Source: Lepidurus packardi (Eukaryota > Arthropoda > Branchiopoda > Notostraca > Triopsidae). From it: 64,000 bases of DNA. Of the stretch, positions 1 to 10,718 are shown piece by piece (within the stretch, counting starts at the first letter, position 1; the number at the start of each line of letters is the position of its first letter). The stretch is taken from positions 5,084,001 through 5,148,000 of the forward strand of contig JAKZAN010000007.1 in the NCBI GenBank assembly GCA_023053545.1, in the 5' to 3' direction. The translations under genes were made by a program, and so were the position numbers. The notes under the pieces were generated by a model. It saw nothing but the letters and a program-made list of their open reading frames with translations, had not been told where the DNA came from and searched no databases.

Positions 1-623
1 TTCTGGTACAGATACTGATTCGGGAGAAAGCCGGACATCTGGTTCCCAGCACTATCCATTACTATGCCCTTTTAAAAAGGAGTAAAGGAAACGTTTGTTT
101 AAGAGAGTGAACTTTTTTTTAGATATGTTTTAAACTGAACACATTGGATCTATTGGACTCATTCCACGGTACTAAAGAGGTTAACAAGGCATAACAAGAC
201 ACAACAAAACCCAATCCAGTCATTAGCAGAAATTAAAAGATTGAAAAAGTTGTCTGCACCAACCTTGGACGTATGCAGGTATCTCGAGCTGTTGACAGAT
301 GGCACATTAAGAAGGTGCTGTGTTCGCCAAGGGCCAAAAGCAAAAGAACACACAGGCACACAGCAACCGACAATACGACAACGACAACGAAAATGGCAAA
401 TTAACGAAAAAACAAAAACAAAAGATAAGCAATCAAATAAAGAAATCATCGTGATTAAATTAAATAAATTTATAAATACATTTTGCTCCTTGGCTTTTGT
501 TTAGGATATCAGGGGGAAGAGTACGAAGTCGGTATTAAGCTTAAGCCATGCACAGTACAGTACGCGCCATGCAAAGGTGATTTAGAAGAGAAGCCTGCAG
601 CACATTCTAAAGTGCCAACTTAC
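1..623 (-). other. CRTC intron, with a possible further exon at the left edge
   Basis: After the donor that follows 624 the minus strand shows no clear exon until the left edge. A TAG acceptor near position 48 is followed by an open stretch to position 1 that could be the next CRTC exon. I could not match it to the family, so it is not annotated as coding. Positions 340-480 are A-rich on the plus strand. Confidence 0.35.
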
Positions 624-3600
624 GGGAGAACCGCTAGTGTGAGTTAGCGTCCCACTTATACTGCAACCCGGCGAAACAGAGGTATGAGAGCGAGGGGGGG
701 TACCCAACACCAGGTTTTGCAAGTGATGATGGTGTCGCCGCCGCCCCGGGAGGGCGGGGCCTGGACTTGTACCTCGAAGACCCGAAACGCGATTAGGACC
801 AGTACCCATGTCATTGGCCGAGGATCCAGAGCCAAGCGCTGGGATGTTCAAAGAGGTAGAAGGTGTGGCAGAAGCAGGGGAGGAAGAGGACGGAACGATG
901 GTACTAACCCCGTTTAGATATGTGGGTCCAGAACCGGGTCCGTTTCCTGGATAAGGTGAAAGTCGACCGGGGGAGGCGTGGCCTGGGCTTGGACATGCCG
1001 CGCTCTAAAAATGTGCACATACAGGTTGGCGAGTGAGTACTCAACAGTCAACAATACTAAACGAGGTTAAACTAAAACGGAAACGAAATAAAGATCTCTC
1101 TAGAACAGAAAATTGTGTTTGACCACAAACAACGGTGGAGCGCTGGTTACTACGTGAACAAAGGCATTCGGAAACTTTACACTGACCTCCGTCTGTCCAA
1201 GACAGTAAAAAGTGTCACTTACTGGACTGTAAGGTGACTGAGGATGTCCTGAGTCTTCGAAATCCAACGGCGTAGGTAAAGGAGATGAGAACTGCAGGTT
1301 CGTCAAGTCCGGCAACGACCCCGTATTGTTGCCAATGGGGATTTGCAAAGCTGAATTATCTTGCGCAGACGGGCAAATACTGCAATTACAAAAAACTCGT
1401 TGGTTTAAAACAATACTAAAAAATTGTACACTTGTAAAGTTAACGAAACTATAGAAAAATTAACAACATACTAAAATCCAAATGAAAATAGCAAAAACTG
1501 TTGCACTTGACTTTACTACAATGGTATCCGAAAGGAAAAAAGTACAGTAGATGCCGCATATTGTGATCATGTTTGTCAAATGAATATTGATACTATTAAG
1601 CGGAGACTCTAATAACCCAAACCGGAAATATGCAATAGAATGCTACGATTAATCGGCGCGTGAAACGAACGGGCTTTCCCAGATATTCCCTTTTTATAGT
1701 CACTACCTCCACAATTGTTTATTTCGTAGCGATTTTTCAACAATTTTGATACAGATGATTGAGGGATTCCTAACTTAACGGCCGCTTCCCTTTGTGGCAA
1801 ATCTGTTGAATGTAACTTGCCATGAGCCGCAACTTCTCTTTTACATTTAGATCAACCATTTTCTTGTTCGTCCCCATTTTATATAACCACACGTCTAAAA
1901 CACAACCAACACTACGCCTTTGAAGCCTACTCCTACGCTTAGGTAGGGTTCTCAACACGATATCCCTTCTAATTTTCCCATTCAGTAAAAGGAACTGGTC
2001 ATTCAATTGAACAACCTGCTCATTTATTTGACTGGGGAGTTCAGAAGGGATTTCCCGCTAAGCGTAGAAAGTAGGCTGGAAATGACAGGATTGGTCAAAA
2101 CGACGTAAAAGTAATGTCTTTGGTCAATATTCAAGGTTCATGTAGTAATCACTACAGTAGTTTCGTTACTCTACTGGGAAGATTCTTTTGAAATTGGTTC
2201 TAATATCTGAAAGTGTGATCCTAATAACCGATTAAAATGCTTTGAATTTTATCAGTTTGAATCGGTCTTTTAAAATTTGATTCAGTAAAGCGGCTGATTG
2301 TAATAACCAGTGATCACAATAAGCGGCATCTACTGTAAATAATAAACAATAATTAACTAATAAGATTTAAAATGAACAGAAACAGAAGAGAACTTATGAA
2401 ACAGTTCACTAGCTTAATAAAGAGTACCTAATGCCAGGTATTCTTGCCATATCCGAGCAAGACTTGGGTCTTCCTTCTGCAGGAACCATCAGACTTTTGC
2501 TCCGGGGGTCATATAAGTCCAAAGAGAGCAAAGATTGTTCCCCGCTATGCATCATAGACGAATTACCATCCGTCACTGCAAAACAACAAAGAGAATTCTT
2601 CATTAGCAAAGTCGTAGGTGGTGTAATAGCATTCAGTTCGCTCTTACTTCGCCTAGAAATAATGGGAGAAGCTCCCCCATTGTGGATGGTATTGTCAGAA
2701 GGTCCCATTGCAGTTTGGTGCAAGGCTGAGTCTGAATGCGTTCTTCGCCACGAGGAATCCGCAGGCGGTAACAAGTGTGAAGCACCCACTGAACTGCTGC
2801 ACATCCCGACACCCACCATGCCCCCAGTGGAACCTGCCATGGACGTACTATACGGATGGGATACATGATGAGTCATCGGAGCATTCCGGCGAGCATCCAT
2901 AGGTCGCGACCGCAACGGCCCAGGCCCAGGACCTTGTCCGGAATTCACATCGTTTCCACCACCCGGGCCGGGTCCGCCCACTCCGCTCCGCTTATCCCGG
3001 TATACGGCATGGCGGCCAGACTTAATTTCCTCCAGGCTGGAAAGCGCGCTCTATAGAAGGAACCAAAAAAAAAAAAAAAAGGAAAGAAAGAAAAACAAAC
3101 AAACAGGAAATTAATACCCCACGTACTAACAACTATTGCCAGTTCACTTAAACATTGGTGTTGGCCAATCGTACTTCAGTTGCAAGACTTTCCCTTACAC
3201 AGGGTGTGACCCATCTCTAACCCCCTCCCCTAAAAAAGTTGTTTGACGGCTGACTTTTAAATGCAAAATGAGTTGTAAATACCAATAGGGGGAACACAAT
3301 CTATAAAAAAAGCGTGGAAGCAGCCAATTCTATTATAGTTGAAACGTCAAATTCCTTGAGGCGTCAAAATATCTAACGTTAACACTATTGACTATTCGTA
3401 ATACCGGTAAGCAGGAAAGAAAAAAGGGGCCCTCACAGCTTCAAGTTTAAAGATGCTTCCAGCACTCCAATGGTCCTTAAGAAACAAATCTACAAACCTC
3501 TACTTTAGTAAATATAGACTGGGGACTTGTACGAAGCCGGAAATGAGACCCAAACACCTGAAGAAGCTGTAGAACACGAACAAATGACGGAGTTCCAGCT

Positions 3601-6600
3601 CTTCCCGATTGGCTGGAAATGCGACTCGGCACGGCTACGAAATGAGTGCAACCACCTCAGATCTATTTTTTGTGCAGCATTGCGTAGGCTCTCCCAACCA
3701 AAGAGTTCTACACTTAATTTGTGTCACCCCAGCAACCAAAACTTCCCGTCTGATAGTGATATCAGCTCAATCTTTCAGAAACTATTTTTGAGATTTGAGA
3801 TTCTGTTCTCTGTCGTGAAAAAATTGAGGGAAATGATAAGCAAGAAGACAACTTTTTACCAAATAAGCTTTTTCGATCCGTATGAATGAATCGAATCTGA
3901 GACCCAAAGGGGTTCTGACGTGGAAACTCGCTCGGATGCCGTAATCAAATTTTTGAGGAACCGACACGCGCTTAATACTATAAAAATGCGGACATGGGCG
4001 TACTTAGGGTTCGGTCGTATAAAAAGCATTAATGGCTAAAACGAAAGAAAAAAAAGAAAGAAAAGGATAAGGGCAGTAAGGTTTCCTGGGTGATAAATAC
4101 GTGCTTTCAAGCTGACATTACGCTAAACCTAGACGGGTTGAGCAATAACGCATTCCAACCAAAATAACGCATACCATATTTGATTGCGTAGGTGTGTAAA
4201 ACTAGGGATTGGCTTGGCATTGTATCTGCTTTTTATTCGTGGTTTAGCAAAAAATTGATACTGTATCGCTTTACATTATCTATTAATAGCGCAAGATTGA
4301 CAATACTGTAAGCACGAAAGTCACGTTAAAGTTTCTTTATTTTTTTCTCTTTTATGTGCCACGACACGCAAATTAAACCTTTTGGACGAGCGCAATCAGG
4401 TTCGTATTCAAAAAGGTACGGGGAAGGTGAAAAGACGGAAAGTCACAATGGAGACAAAAAGTTAAAATCTTGAAGAGTGGCTCAGCTTTGGACGAAGTTG
4501 GCGAAAGCAAAACACGCATAAGCGAGGGCTTTTTATACGCATGATCAATACTACATGTACATACTCTGGAGCCATATCTTATGGAACGATCCCATAAGGT
4601 GTAGCAAGGTTACTCGCTATAGTACCTGCCGTCATCTTTACTACACGAACTCAAGCTAGGGAAAATGAGGATTGATGAATAAAAAACACACGTCTTATTC
4701 TGTCGGTTTGTTTGTCTAGAAATAATAATGTTACGAAAAAAACAAGATCTGAGGGAGCAAAAAACAGGATTATAAATTGAACAGGTTCTAATTTATGGAC
4801 AAGATCGCTCTAAGGGAAGCTTACAGGAGTCTGAAAAGTCTTGGTTGTCGACAAGCTCTTTCGTACGAAAATTAAGTTGTGCCAAATTCTGCCATATGAA
4901 ATCAATACGCTTGCTATTTTTAGCTCAATCCCTTCTTTTCTTACTCGGCACGGAAGATCGAGACGACCTTGAGCAGCAATAGAACGACACTGAAAAAAGC
5001 TCCGTCTTTTCCGTCTTCCGGATCTATTCAAGAAAAATTTATGCGTCCCTTCACCGACTTTTTTGGCAAGCGCAGCATTGCCACTCGTCTTGACTTCATT
5101 CATGATCTAGATAACTATCCAGCTTGCTAATGCGTCGATTCAAGCAAGATAGTTTTATTCTAATTTGAACATTCTACGCGGGCTGGCGAAAACAGGTTAG
5201 AAAATTGGCGGGACATGGCAGGTTACCTTATAAAAAATTCCTTGTGTCGCAATGCTGAAAACCCCTTATGAAAGTAGATCCTTAAGTGGGTTTTACTTGT
5301 CCTTGTTATCTGGATATCAAGGTATCCCGTTTCAGGTACGAGATCTGGGATGGGCAGCCTACTTGAACCTCTGAGGAGGTACGAGATGTCGCATGCAAAC
5401 TTTCCAGAATTAGTGCTTCGAAACTTCACTCACTTCAAAAGAAACCTTTCGTAATACATTCCATAGAAATACTGGGATCACTTCAGCCTTTTGTCTATAA
5501 CAACACAGTGCAGAGTATGAAGTGGCAGGCGTGGGCGACGAAAAAGGTTGTTTTTTTTTTTTGTTTTTTTTTAAGGATAGCGGGCTTTTTCCCCAAAAAT
5601 AAATAAATATGAATTTTACTTATCCCTACCATTTAATATCGAGACCAATGTCTGTCTTCAATTTGGCAAAATTTGATCAGGTGAACAATTTAGAAGGCCA
5701 AGAACAAACTTATGCCACATATCATTTAAACTAACTCTTCCGACACCTAAAGATGCACACACAGTTGTCGATGTGTTGCGAAGTTGTGTAGTACAGGTAT
5801 AAGAACTAACTCAGTTTGTTAAATAGTTATATACGGTGTCTTGAAAAACGTAGTCCGTGTTTTCTTTCTAATTACGTATCTTTCCATTGCATATATACAT
5901 AAGATGTTACCTTAAGATCAATAGAGGTTGGCGAAGCTAGGTTAACATTAGGCAGAGAACCACCGTAAGATCCCAATGGCGGGCTGATGTGTTTCTGGGA
6001 GGGTTGACCGACGCTTTCATTTGTCTTTTCGTGAGGAAATCCAGATCCATGCCAATTTACCGATCCAAGGCGCAATCCGACGGTTCCCACAATGAAAGAA
6101 TAGAAGAAAGAAACAGTGTTAGAGCACTTGCAAAAGTATTAAGTTTCTTAACAACACGCGAATGCGAAAGTAACTATGAAACCAACTAAAAGTTTAATTA
6201 CAACACGGCTTCAAGTCGCAAGTGCCTATATTCGTAAAGTTGTCACTTGCATGATTTAAAAAAAAAATGTTGGTAAAAATAAACAAGTTTGGCAAGGCTA
6301 AAAACGTTGGGATTAGGTGACTTTCAGATCACTAAGGTCGTAATGAATTAGAAAGGGACGTTTTGACCTTGGCTATACAACATAATAGCTAACTTTGCTG
6401 TGTATTTTGACTGGCCTGTCAAACAATGAAGGAATGTAAATCTCTGCATCTCCCAGTGTTTACGGTACCCATCACGGAATCGAGAATGTATAAAGTTTAT
6501 ATCATAATTTAGTAAATCCTTAGCTTACCCGAGTAGCCGTTCCAACCTCTTTCATAATCTTCTCAAAAGCAGCCGTCTCCTCGGCCTGCTTTTGATTATG

Positions 6601-6642
6601 AAGGGCTATTTTTTCACTAAATTTCCTTGGGTTGGCCGCCAT
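624..6642 (-). CDS. Crtc: CREB-regulated transcription coactivator (CRTC/TORC), 5' part; 3' exons outside window
   Basis: CRTC binds the bZIP of CREB and drives cAMP-responsive transcription; SIK/AMPK phosphorylation holds it in the cytoplasm through 14-3-3. Exons seen (minus): 6642-6529, 5994-5911, 3050-2428, 1379-1223, 1004-624, all with GT/AG sites and matching phases. Residues 1-38 form the CREB-binding domain ([11 protein letters not shown] core). Exon 2 has GGSLPNVN; exon 3 has [19 protein letters not shown] with the SIK-site serine at about residue 172, then RPKSC. Exon 4 has [12 protein letters not shown] and SPLPTPLD. Exon 5 is Pro/Ser/Gly-rich. The 3' splice site of exon 5 (gtaagt after 624) shows that the gene continues leftward; the transactivation domain is not in the window. 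The limits of exon 2 are the least certain. A pogo-like element lies in the intron between exons 3 and 4. Confidence 0.93.
1545..2335 (-). mobile_element. pogo/Tigger-like DNA transposon remnant with terminal inverted repeats, in a CRTC intron
   Basis: A 791-bp element is bounded by inverted repeats: 1545-1570 matches the reverse complement of 2310-2335 at all but one of 26 positions, starting CAGTAGATGCCGC. It is flanked on both sides by TA (1543-1544 and 2336-2337), the target duplication of the Tc1/mariner-pogo superfamily. On the minus strand the interior encodes a psq/CENP-B-like helix-turn-helix start. The first part lies at about 1890-1805 ([20 protein letters not shown]) and continues in a different frame from about 1803 to 1716 ([20 protein letters not shown]). 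So the reading frame is broken, and the DDE catalytic part is missing. The copy is therefore non-autonomous. Family placement rests on terminal repeats, TA duplication and the helix-turn-helix, not on a catalytic domain. Confidence 0.82.
1716..1890 (-). pseudogene. broken transposase N-terminus (psq/CENP-B-type helix-turn-helix)
   Basis: Two overlapping minus-strand frames carry consecutive parts of a DNA-binding helix-turn-helix of pogo/Tigger transposases. The switch between frames falls near 1805, where one base appears lost or gained. Nothing after about 1716 resembles a DDE domain. Function is not expected. Confidence 0.6.
3051..5910 (-). other. long CRTC intron, no gene recognised
   Basis: This 2.86-kb stretch separates CRTC exons 2 and 3. 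It holds an A-run just upstream of the exon 3 acceptor (plus-strand A-run near 3063-3080, a polypyrimidine tract on the minus strand) and a T-run near 5548-5572. Open frames up to 120 codons are present at 3527-3889 (plus) and 4810-5103 (minus), but neither resembles a known protein. Intronic regulatory elements are possible but not visible to me. Confidence 0.5.
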
Positions 6643-6828
6643 GTCCACAAATGTCCACTGACGCAGTCACGACTACCGTAAATACGAGGGAGGAGACAAC
6701 TGAAAAGATCTACTACAGCGCCCCTCTCCGCCAACTTTGCGAAAAAGACAACAAATGCGCACGTGAGAAGTGAAGGAAAAGTTACAAGCACAAATAAACC
6801 ACAATAAACAACACTTAAGTACTACAGT
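6643..6828. promoter_or_regulatory. divergent promoter between CRTC and MAIP1-like gene
   Basis: Only 186 bp separate the start codons of CRTC (minus) and the MAIP1-like gene (plus). Both 5' leaders and both promoters must fit here unless a leader intron exists. No TATA box is evident, in keeping with housekeeping promoters. The limits are simply the two start codons. Confidence 0.55.
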
Positions 6829-7830
6829 ATGGCTTCTCCAGTTAGACTTGTGCACATATTTGCCAGAGCAATTGGACAGAGTAATTCTAGACTTATTCAT
6901 ACTCATAGGTTTAAGGTGCCCGGTACGTGTACTAGTTCTCGATCAAGTTCAAGCTTATTTTCGGATTCGCCAATGCAGTATTGCATAAAAAACGAACCTT
7001 TACCGTATAATCACATACTATCTGGGATAACCCTATCCCCAGGTGTGAAATCTCTTGGAGTTAGGACTCTGAGTACGTCTTCAGTATCTCGACAAGCCTC
7101 ATCACCAGATGAAGAAGTTTCACAAAAAAGGAAGTTGCCCGCTTTGGTGGACTTCCCCCACATTGTGTGGCCCAAGTTCTCATTGGTCGTTCGCAATTGG
7201 GTGAAAGCAAACTTTTTAGTAACACCCTATTTCGACCGGGAGTTTAACATAGCTGATTTTCTAGCAGGCGCTAAACAAGTATAATTAATTTATAAAAATT
7301 CCTTTGAGTCCGACTAATACATTTTGAAAATCTGACTAGGCGTTGGTGACCGTATCCAAGGCCATTTCGGAAGGCAAATTTGAAGAACTTGAAGGTTTGG
7401 TACATCCAAGAACCATCGAAGAGATAAAACGAAACATAGGCAACTTGACACTCCAGGAGAGGCTGCTTATTGCGATTGATGAACAAGATATTTACCTTTC
7501 TTTTCCTTATGAGTTAGGAATCATCCTCAACGAGGAAGACGAAGGTGAAGCTAGTAGCACGGATAAATTCAATTTTAAGTTTGTTTGTTTTTTGCAGGAA
7601 AACAGGAAAGATTCGTCGAGTTAACAGCTGTGTTTCATATCCTGAAAGGTCTGGGCCAATTACGAGAACGGGAAGATTTCCAGCCCAGTGTTAACTCTAT
7701 CCGAGATCATAAGGACAAAGTGATTGTGGCTAATGTTCGCTTTATTCGCGAATTTACTAAAGGAGTGGAAGATAACTGGGTCATTAATGTTCTCAATTTC
7801 TTCCGTCCATCCGACGAGCTGGAAGACTGA
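6829..7830 (+). CDS. MAIP1: m-AAA protease-interacting protein 1 (MAIP1/C2orf47-like)
   Basis: MAIP1 is a mitochondrial matrix protein that works with the m-AAA protease and helps sort EMRE, a subunit of the calcium uniporter. Exons 6829-7278, 7340-7544 and 7598-7830 join in frame to 295 residues, close to the vertebrate length of about 290. The first 60 or so residues are rich in Arg and Ser with few acids, as in a mitochondrial presequence. The conserved core starts near IVWPKF and YFDREFNIADFLAGAKQ, and continues through VTVSKAISEGKFEELEGLV to the C-terminal FIREFTKGVEDNWVIN stretch, which has a Tim44-like appearance. An AATAAA at 7877-7882 lies 47 nt after the stop. Introns are 61 and 53 bp. 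Confidence 0.9.
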
Positions 7831-7876
7831 TTCTATAGATTTGAGCGAGTGTGTGTATTGAGTAGAAATGACAGGA

Positions 7877-7882
7877 AATAAA
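7877..7882 (+). terminator. polyadenylation signal AATAAA of the MAIP1-like gene
   Basis: A canonical AATAAA sits 47 nt after the TGA of the MAIP1-like gene, followed by T-rich sequence. Confidence 0.6.
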
Positions 7883-7957
7883 AACTTTTTGTACAGATTG
7901 GATTTGTTTGTTAATCACTTCTATCTGATATGCGCTGCATTATAATTTAGTAGTGAA

Positions 7958-8455
7958 TCAACCATAGATTCCGTTGATGGTAACCCAGTCAGCTGGATGG
8001 TTGGTCCTCATAAAGTTGACGATTTTGTTCGCGTTGACTTTCTGTACAGGCGAGCACTTGCTGCAATCACGTTGAAGAACTTCAGGCAATAAATCTGAAA
8101 AAATTAAATGGGGTCATTACTCATGCCCATAAGCCTATTTTCTACTTATAAACCAAATACTTTCTCTTGACACCCGAGCTTTCTTTCAGTAGTTTCTCAC
8201 GAAACTGGGACGGAGAAAGTTCGCCCAGTTTTTATCAAGAGAAAGTAATTGAACTATGTCAAACTTACCCTTCAAATCACGGCCTGTTTTATCGCATTTG
8301 CCTTGGTTCGTAACACATTGAATCTGTGTCCGAACGTAACGAGCGTTGGCCAACAACGAATCAACGTCGATGTTTTCGAGCTGTCCCGGTGCTTGAGCAG
8401 ACGCGTAGCCGCAGAACAAGGCCAAGGAAATGATGACCAATGCCAAGATCTTCAT
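7958..8455 (-). CDS. chemosensory protein (CSP / OS-D family)
   Basis: CSPs are small secreted helical carriers of hydrophobic ligands found in arthropods. Two exons, 8455-8269 and 8094-7958, give 107 residues, the usual family size. The first 20 residues are a signal peptide (hydrophobic LALVIISLALF, ending near ASA-Q). The four family cysteines are present: CVTNQGKC (C-X6-C) in exon 1 and CSKC (C-X2-C) in exon 2, within LLPEVLQRDCSKCSPVQK. The single intron falls in the LK-D/L region, typical for CSP genes. Ligand and tissue cannot be read from sequence. An upstream TATA/initiator promoter is annotated separately. Confidence 0.93.
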
Positions 8456-8611
8456 GTTTACCTGCTAATACGAAAATAAGTTAACTTAAAACGTTTTTAA
8501 ACCAAAGTAAGTTATAATCACTTGAATGGAGTTTGGTGACGAAAGAGCGGTTAAAAGATCTGAGGTAAAAAGTCCGTCGACTTCACTCCGCTTTCTTGCT
8601 TCGAAGATTGG

Positions 8612-8647
8612 CGTCTGATGTTGGACGGCAGGTATCACCCTTTTATA
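8612..8647 (-). promoter_or_regulatory. core promoter of the CSP gene: TATA box and initiator
   Basis: On the minus strand TATAAAA occupies 8647-8641 and an arthropod-type initiator ATCAGAC lies around 8619-8613. The putative A+1 at 8616 is 31 nt from the first T of the TATA box, the canonical spacing. The leader to the ATG at 8455 probably contains a small intron, since a good acceptor (attagcag) lies just before the ATG. Confidence 0.65.
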
Positions 8648-9808
8648 GGTAGCTCGAAGATGCATGACGTAAGCTATTTTTTCCCTGGTTTTCAGCCCAG
8701 AGGGTCAGTAAAAGTGTTGTTTTCGCATCCACGGTGAGCCACGCCGTGTAGGATGCATCTAAAGTCGGCCCTAAAGGCACAAAAGCCTGCGAATCTCGGA
8801 CAGAAAATACGTCGAGTTTTCAAAGACTGTCTCCTAAATTTGACCTTAACTTTCGACCTTAACCAAACCGGAAAAGCAGCCTCAAAATCAGAAACCGGCC
8901 AACGTCGGACGGGTGAATTTATCATGTTCATCCATTTAAGTGTAAATGTGAAAAATAAGTTGACGTCCTTGACCCATTTCCAAAATCAGTAACTATTTGC
9001 TTATCTTAGTGACCGGTCCTACCTTTGAAAACGAAAGCCGTATTGAACCCGTCCAAGTGACCGAGTAGCAATTGTTCGCAGGCAGTAAATCTATGTACGT
9101 AAAATCCAAAAGTCCCCGCTCTCACCCGTGTTTAGCGGGTCTGGGTATATATATCCAGAGAAAGTTCCTGGTAAAAACCCACACAGAAATCCTCTTTGTC
9201 CTGAACAATGAAAATTTAGCGTGTAGAAGGCGAGAAGCGGGTCGACTACGAATGCTAAGATGGTAAAAAAGATGCAATTATGATTTCACTTTCTACTACA
9301 AGAGCACGACCCTCTGTCTTAAAGAGAGCGATCCTAAGTTCCGCATATATGACCCAGTAGGTTGCTCCAGATTGGAAAGCAGGATTACCAAATGTAGAAG
9401 CCAAACTAAAGACTATACTTCATCCACCTTACTTTTTCTAAGCTGACCTTTAATATATTCTGTTAGAAAATACCAAAGGCTGACTTTGTTTGGGTGTATT
9501 TCCAAAAAGGTTTTCGGTAGCTGTGGCACTGTAATTAGTCTCGGTTTTTCAGGGATTTCATATTGCTCATAACACATACACAGAAGTCCCAACTGCCAAA
9601 AGATGTTCACATTTACCCATTGGCCAAAACTACTCAATAATCTTTTAAACAACGGTTCTGTTCTCCGGCTCATGTGTGTTGATTGCAATTCCCACAAGTC
9701 CAGCTTAGTTGGAGACTAGCAGCAGGGCTTTTCCACTCCATCATTTCAAGCAATCAAAGGTCCAAATGAAGAAATACGTACTGCACCAGGAGCTATTTAC
9801 TTGCCAGG
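8648..9808. other. spacer between CSP promoter and RER1 stop
   Basis: It holds the RER1 3' untranslated region on the minus strand and presumably CSP upstream sequence. No AATAAA on the minus strand was spotted. A near-palindromic AT stretch (CTGGGTATATATATCCAG) sits near 9140-9160. A 94-codon minus frame at 9413-9697 has no known resemblance. Confidence 0.4.
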
Positions 9809-10718
9809 CTACTTATCGCTGTCCATTTGATACTTCGGTTTCCCATGAGTAAAAGGCAGATAACGATATTTAATCATATGCTAGAAAACGGGAAAAAAAT
9901 TAAATAGAAGTCTTAAGAGAGATTGTTTTGGCGCATACCTTAATTTGACGCTTCATGGTGATGCAAAACAAAGTAATAAAATACATAACGAGGATTGGCC
10001 AAAATACTGGTACGTTTAACGCTTCAAATAGCGTGCAACATATACCAATAACAGTGGATTTAACAACGGAATGCCAAAATTTGAACTCGGGCAATCTCCG
10101 TATAAAAGGCCGAAATTCTTCCTTGGATGAAGTGGGCAATCCTGGACCATCATCTTCTAAAAAAGTGAACTCAATAAAGACCGAACAGCAATTATTTTTC
10201 TTTACTGACCATCAAGATCCATAGCGGGATCGATTTTGGGTGACAAAAATGCAATGAATAGGTTCAAATGATAAATCCCCAGCGCATAGGTAATAATATA
10301 CCACCCCTATAATGAGAAATTTTATGAGCCTGTAAATCTTCGAAAAGGGTTTATTAGGTCATACCTGAGCTAGAAAGACTCGAACAAGGAAAGCAAGAAT
10401 CAGAACGACGGCAAATACCCACCTTGAAATAAGGTGCGGTGTCCATTTATCCAAAAGAAGTTGATAACTCTGAAACAGATAAATAAAGGGCTATTTTTTG
10501 GTATAACCATTACTACTGTCCATTGACTAGACCGTACGACATGCATGACAATTGGGTACGTTCACTACGAAACAGAAAGATGAAGACATACCTGGCTTTT
10601 CACGTCATGACAAAACTAAGACAGAATAGCAGAATACCTGTGAGAAACGGCGCCAAGCCTGCTTTGCAAAGCCAGCTTCTGAATGGGAAGCGTCTCCTTC
10701 TGACACATCAGGGAGCAT
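9809..10718 (-). CDS. RER1: RER1, Golgi-to-ER retrieval receptor
   Basis: RER1 is a four-pass membrane protein of the early Golgi that returns escaped ER membrane proteins and unassembled subunits in COPI vesicles. Exons 10718-10638, 10469-10365, 10306-10210, 10156-9939 and 9880-9809 join to 190 residues, near the family norm. Hallmarks seen: [61 protein letters not shown], then MKRQIKHMIKYRY and a short Lys-rich tail. Membrane segments lie near residues 41-61, 65-80, 120-140 and 142-160. The start is the ATG directly after an AG acceptor, so an upstream non-coding exon is likely. Confidence 0.96.

Noticed and set aside
3060..3085. A-run resembling a retroposed poly(A) tail
   Set aside because: On the minus strand it is the pyrimidine tract directly before the AG acceptor of CRTC exon 3, which explains it.
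9413..9697. 94-codon minus frame downstream of the RER1 stop
   Set aside because: Lies where the RER1 3' untranslated region is expected and matches nothing known.
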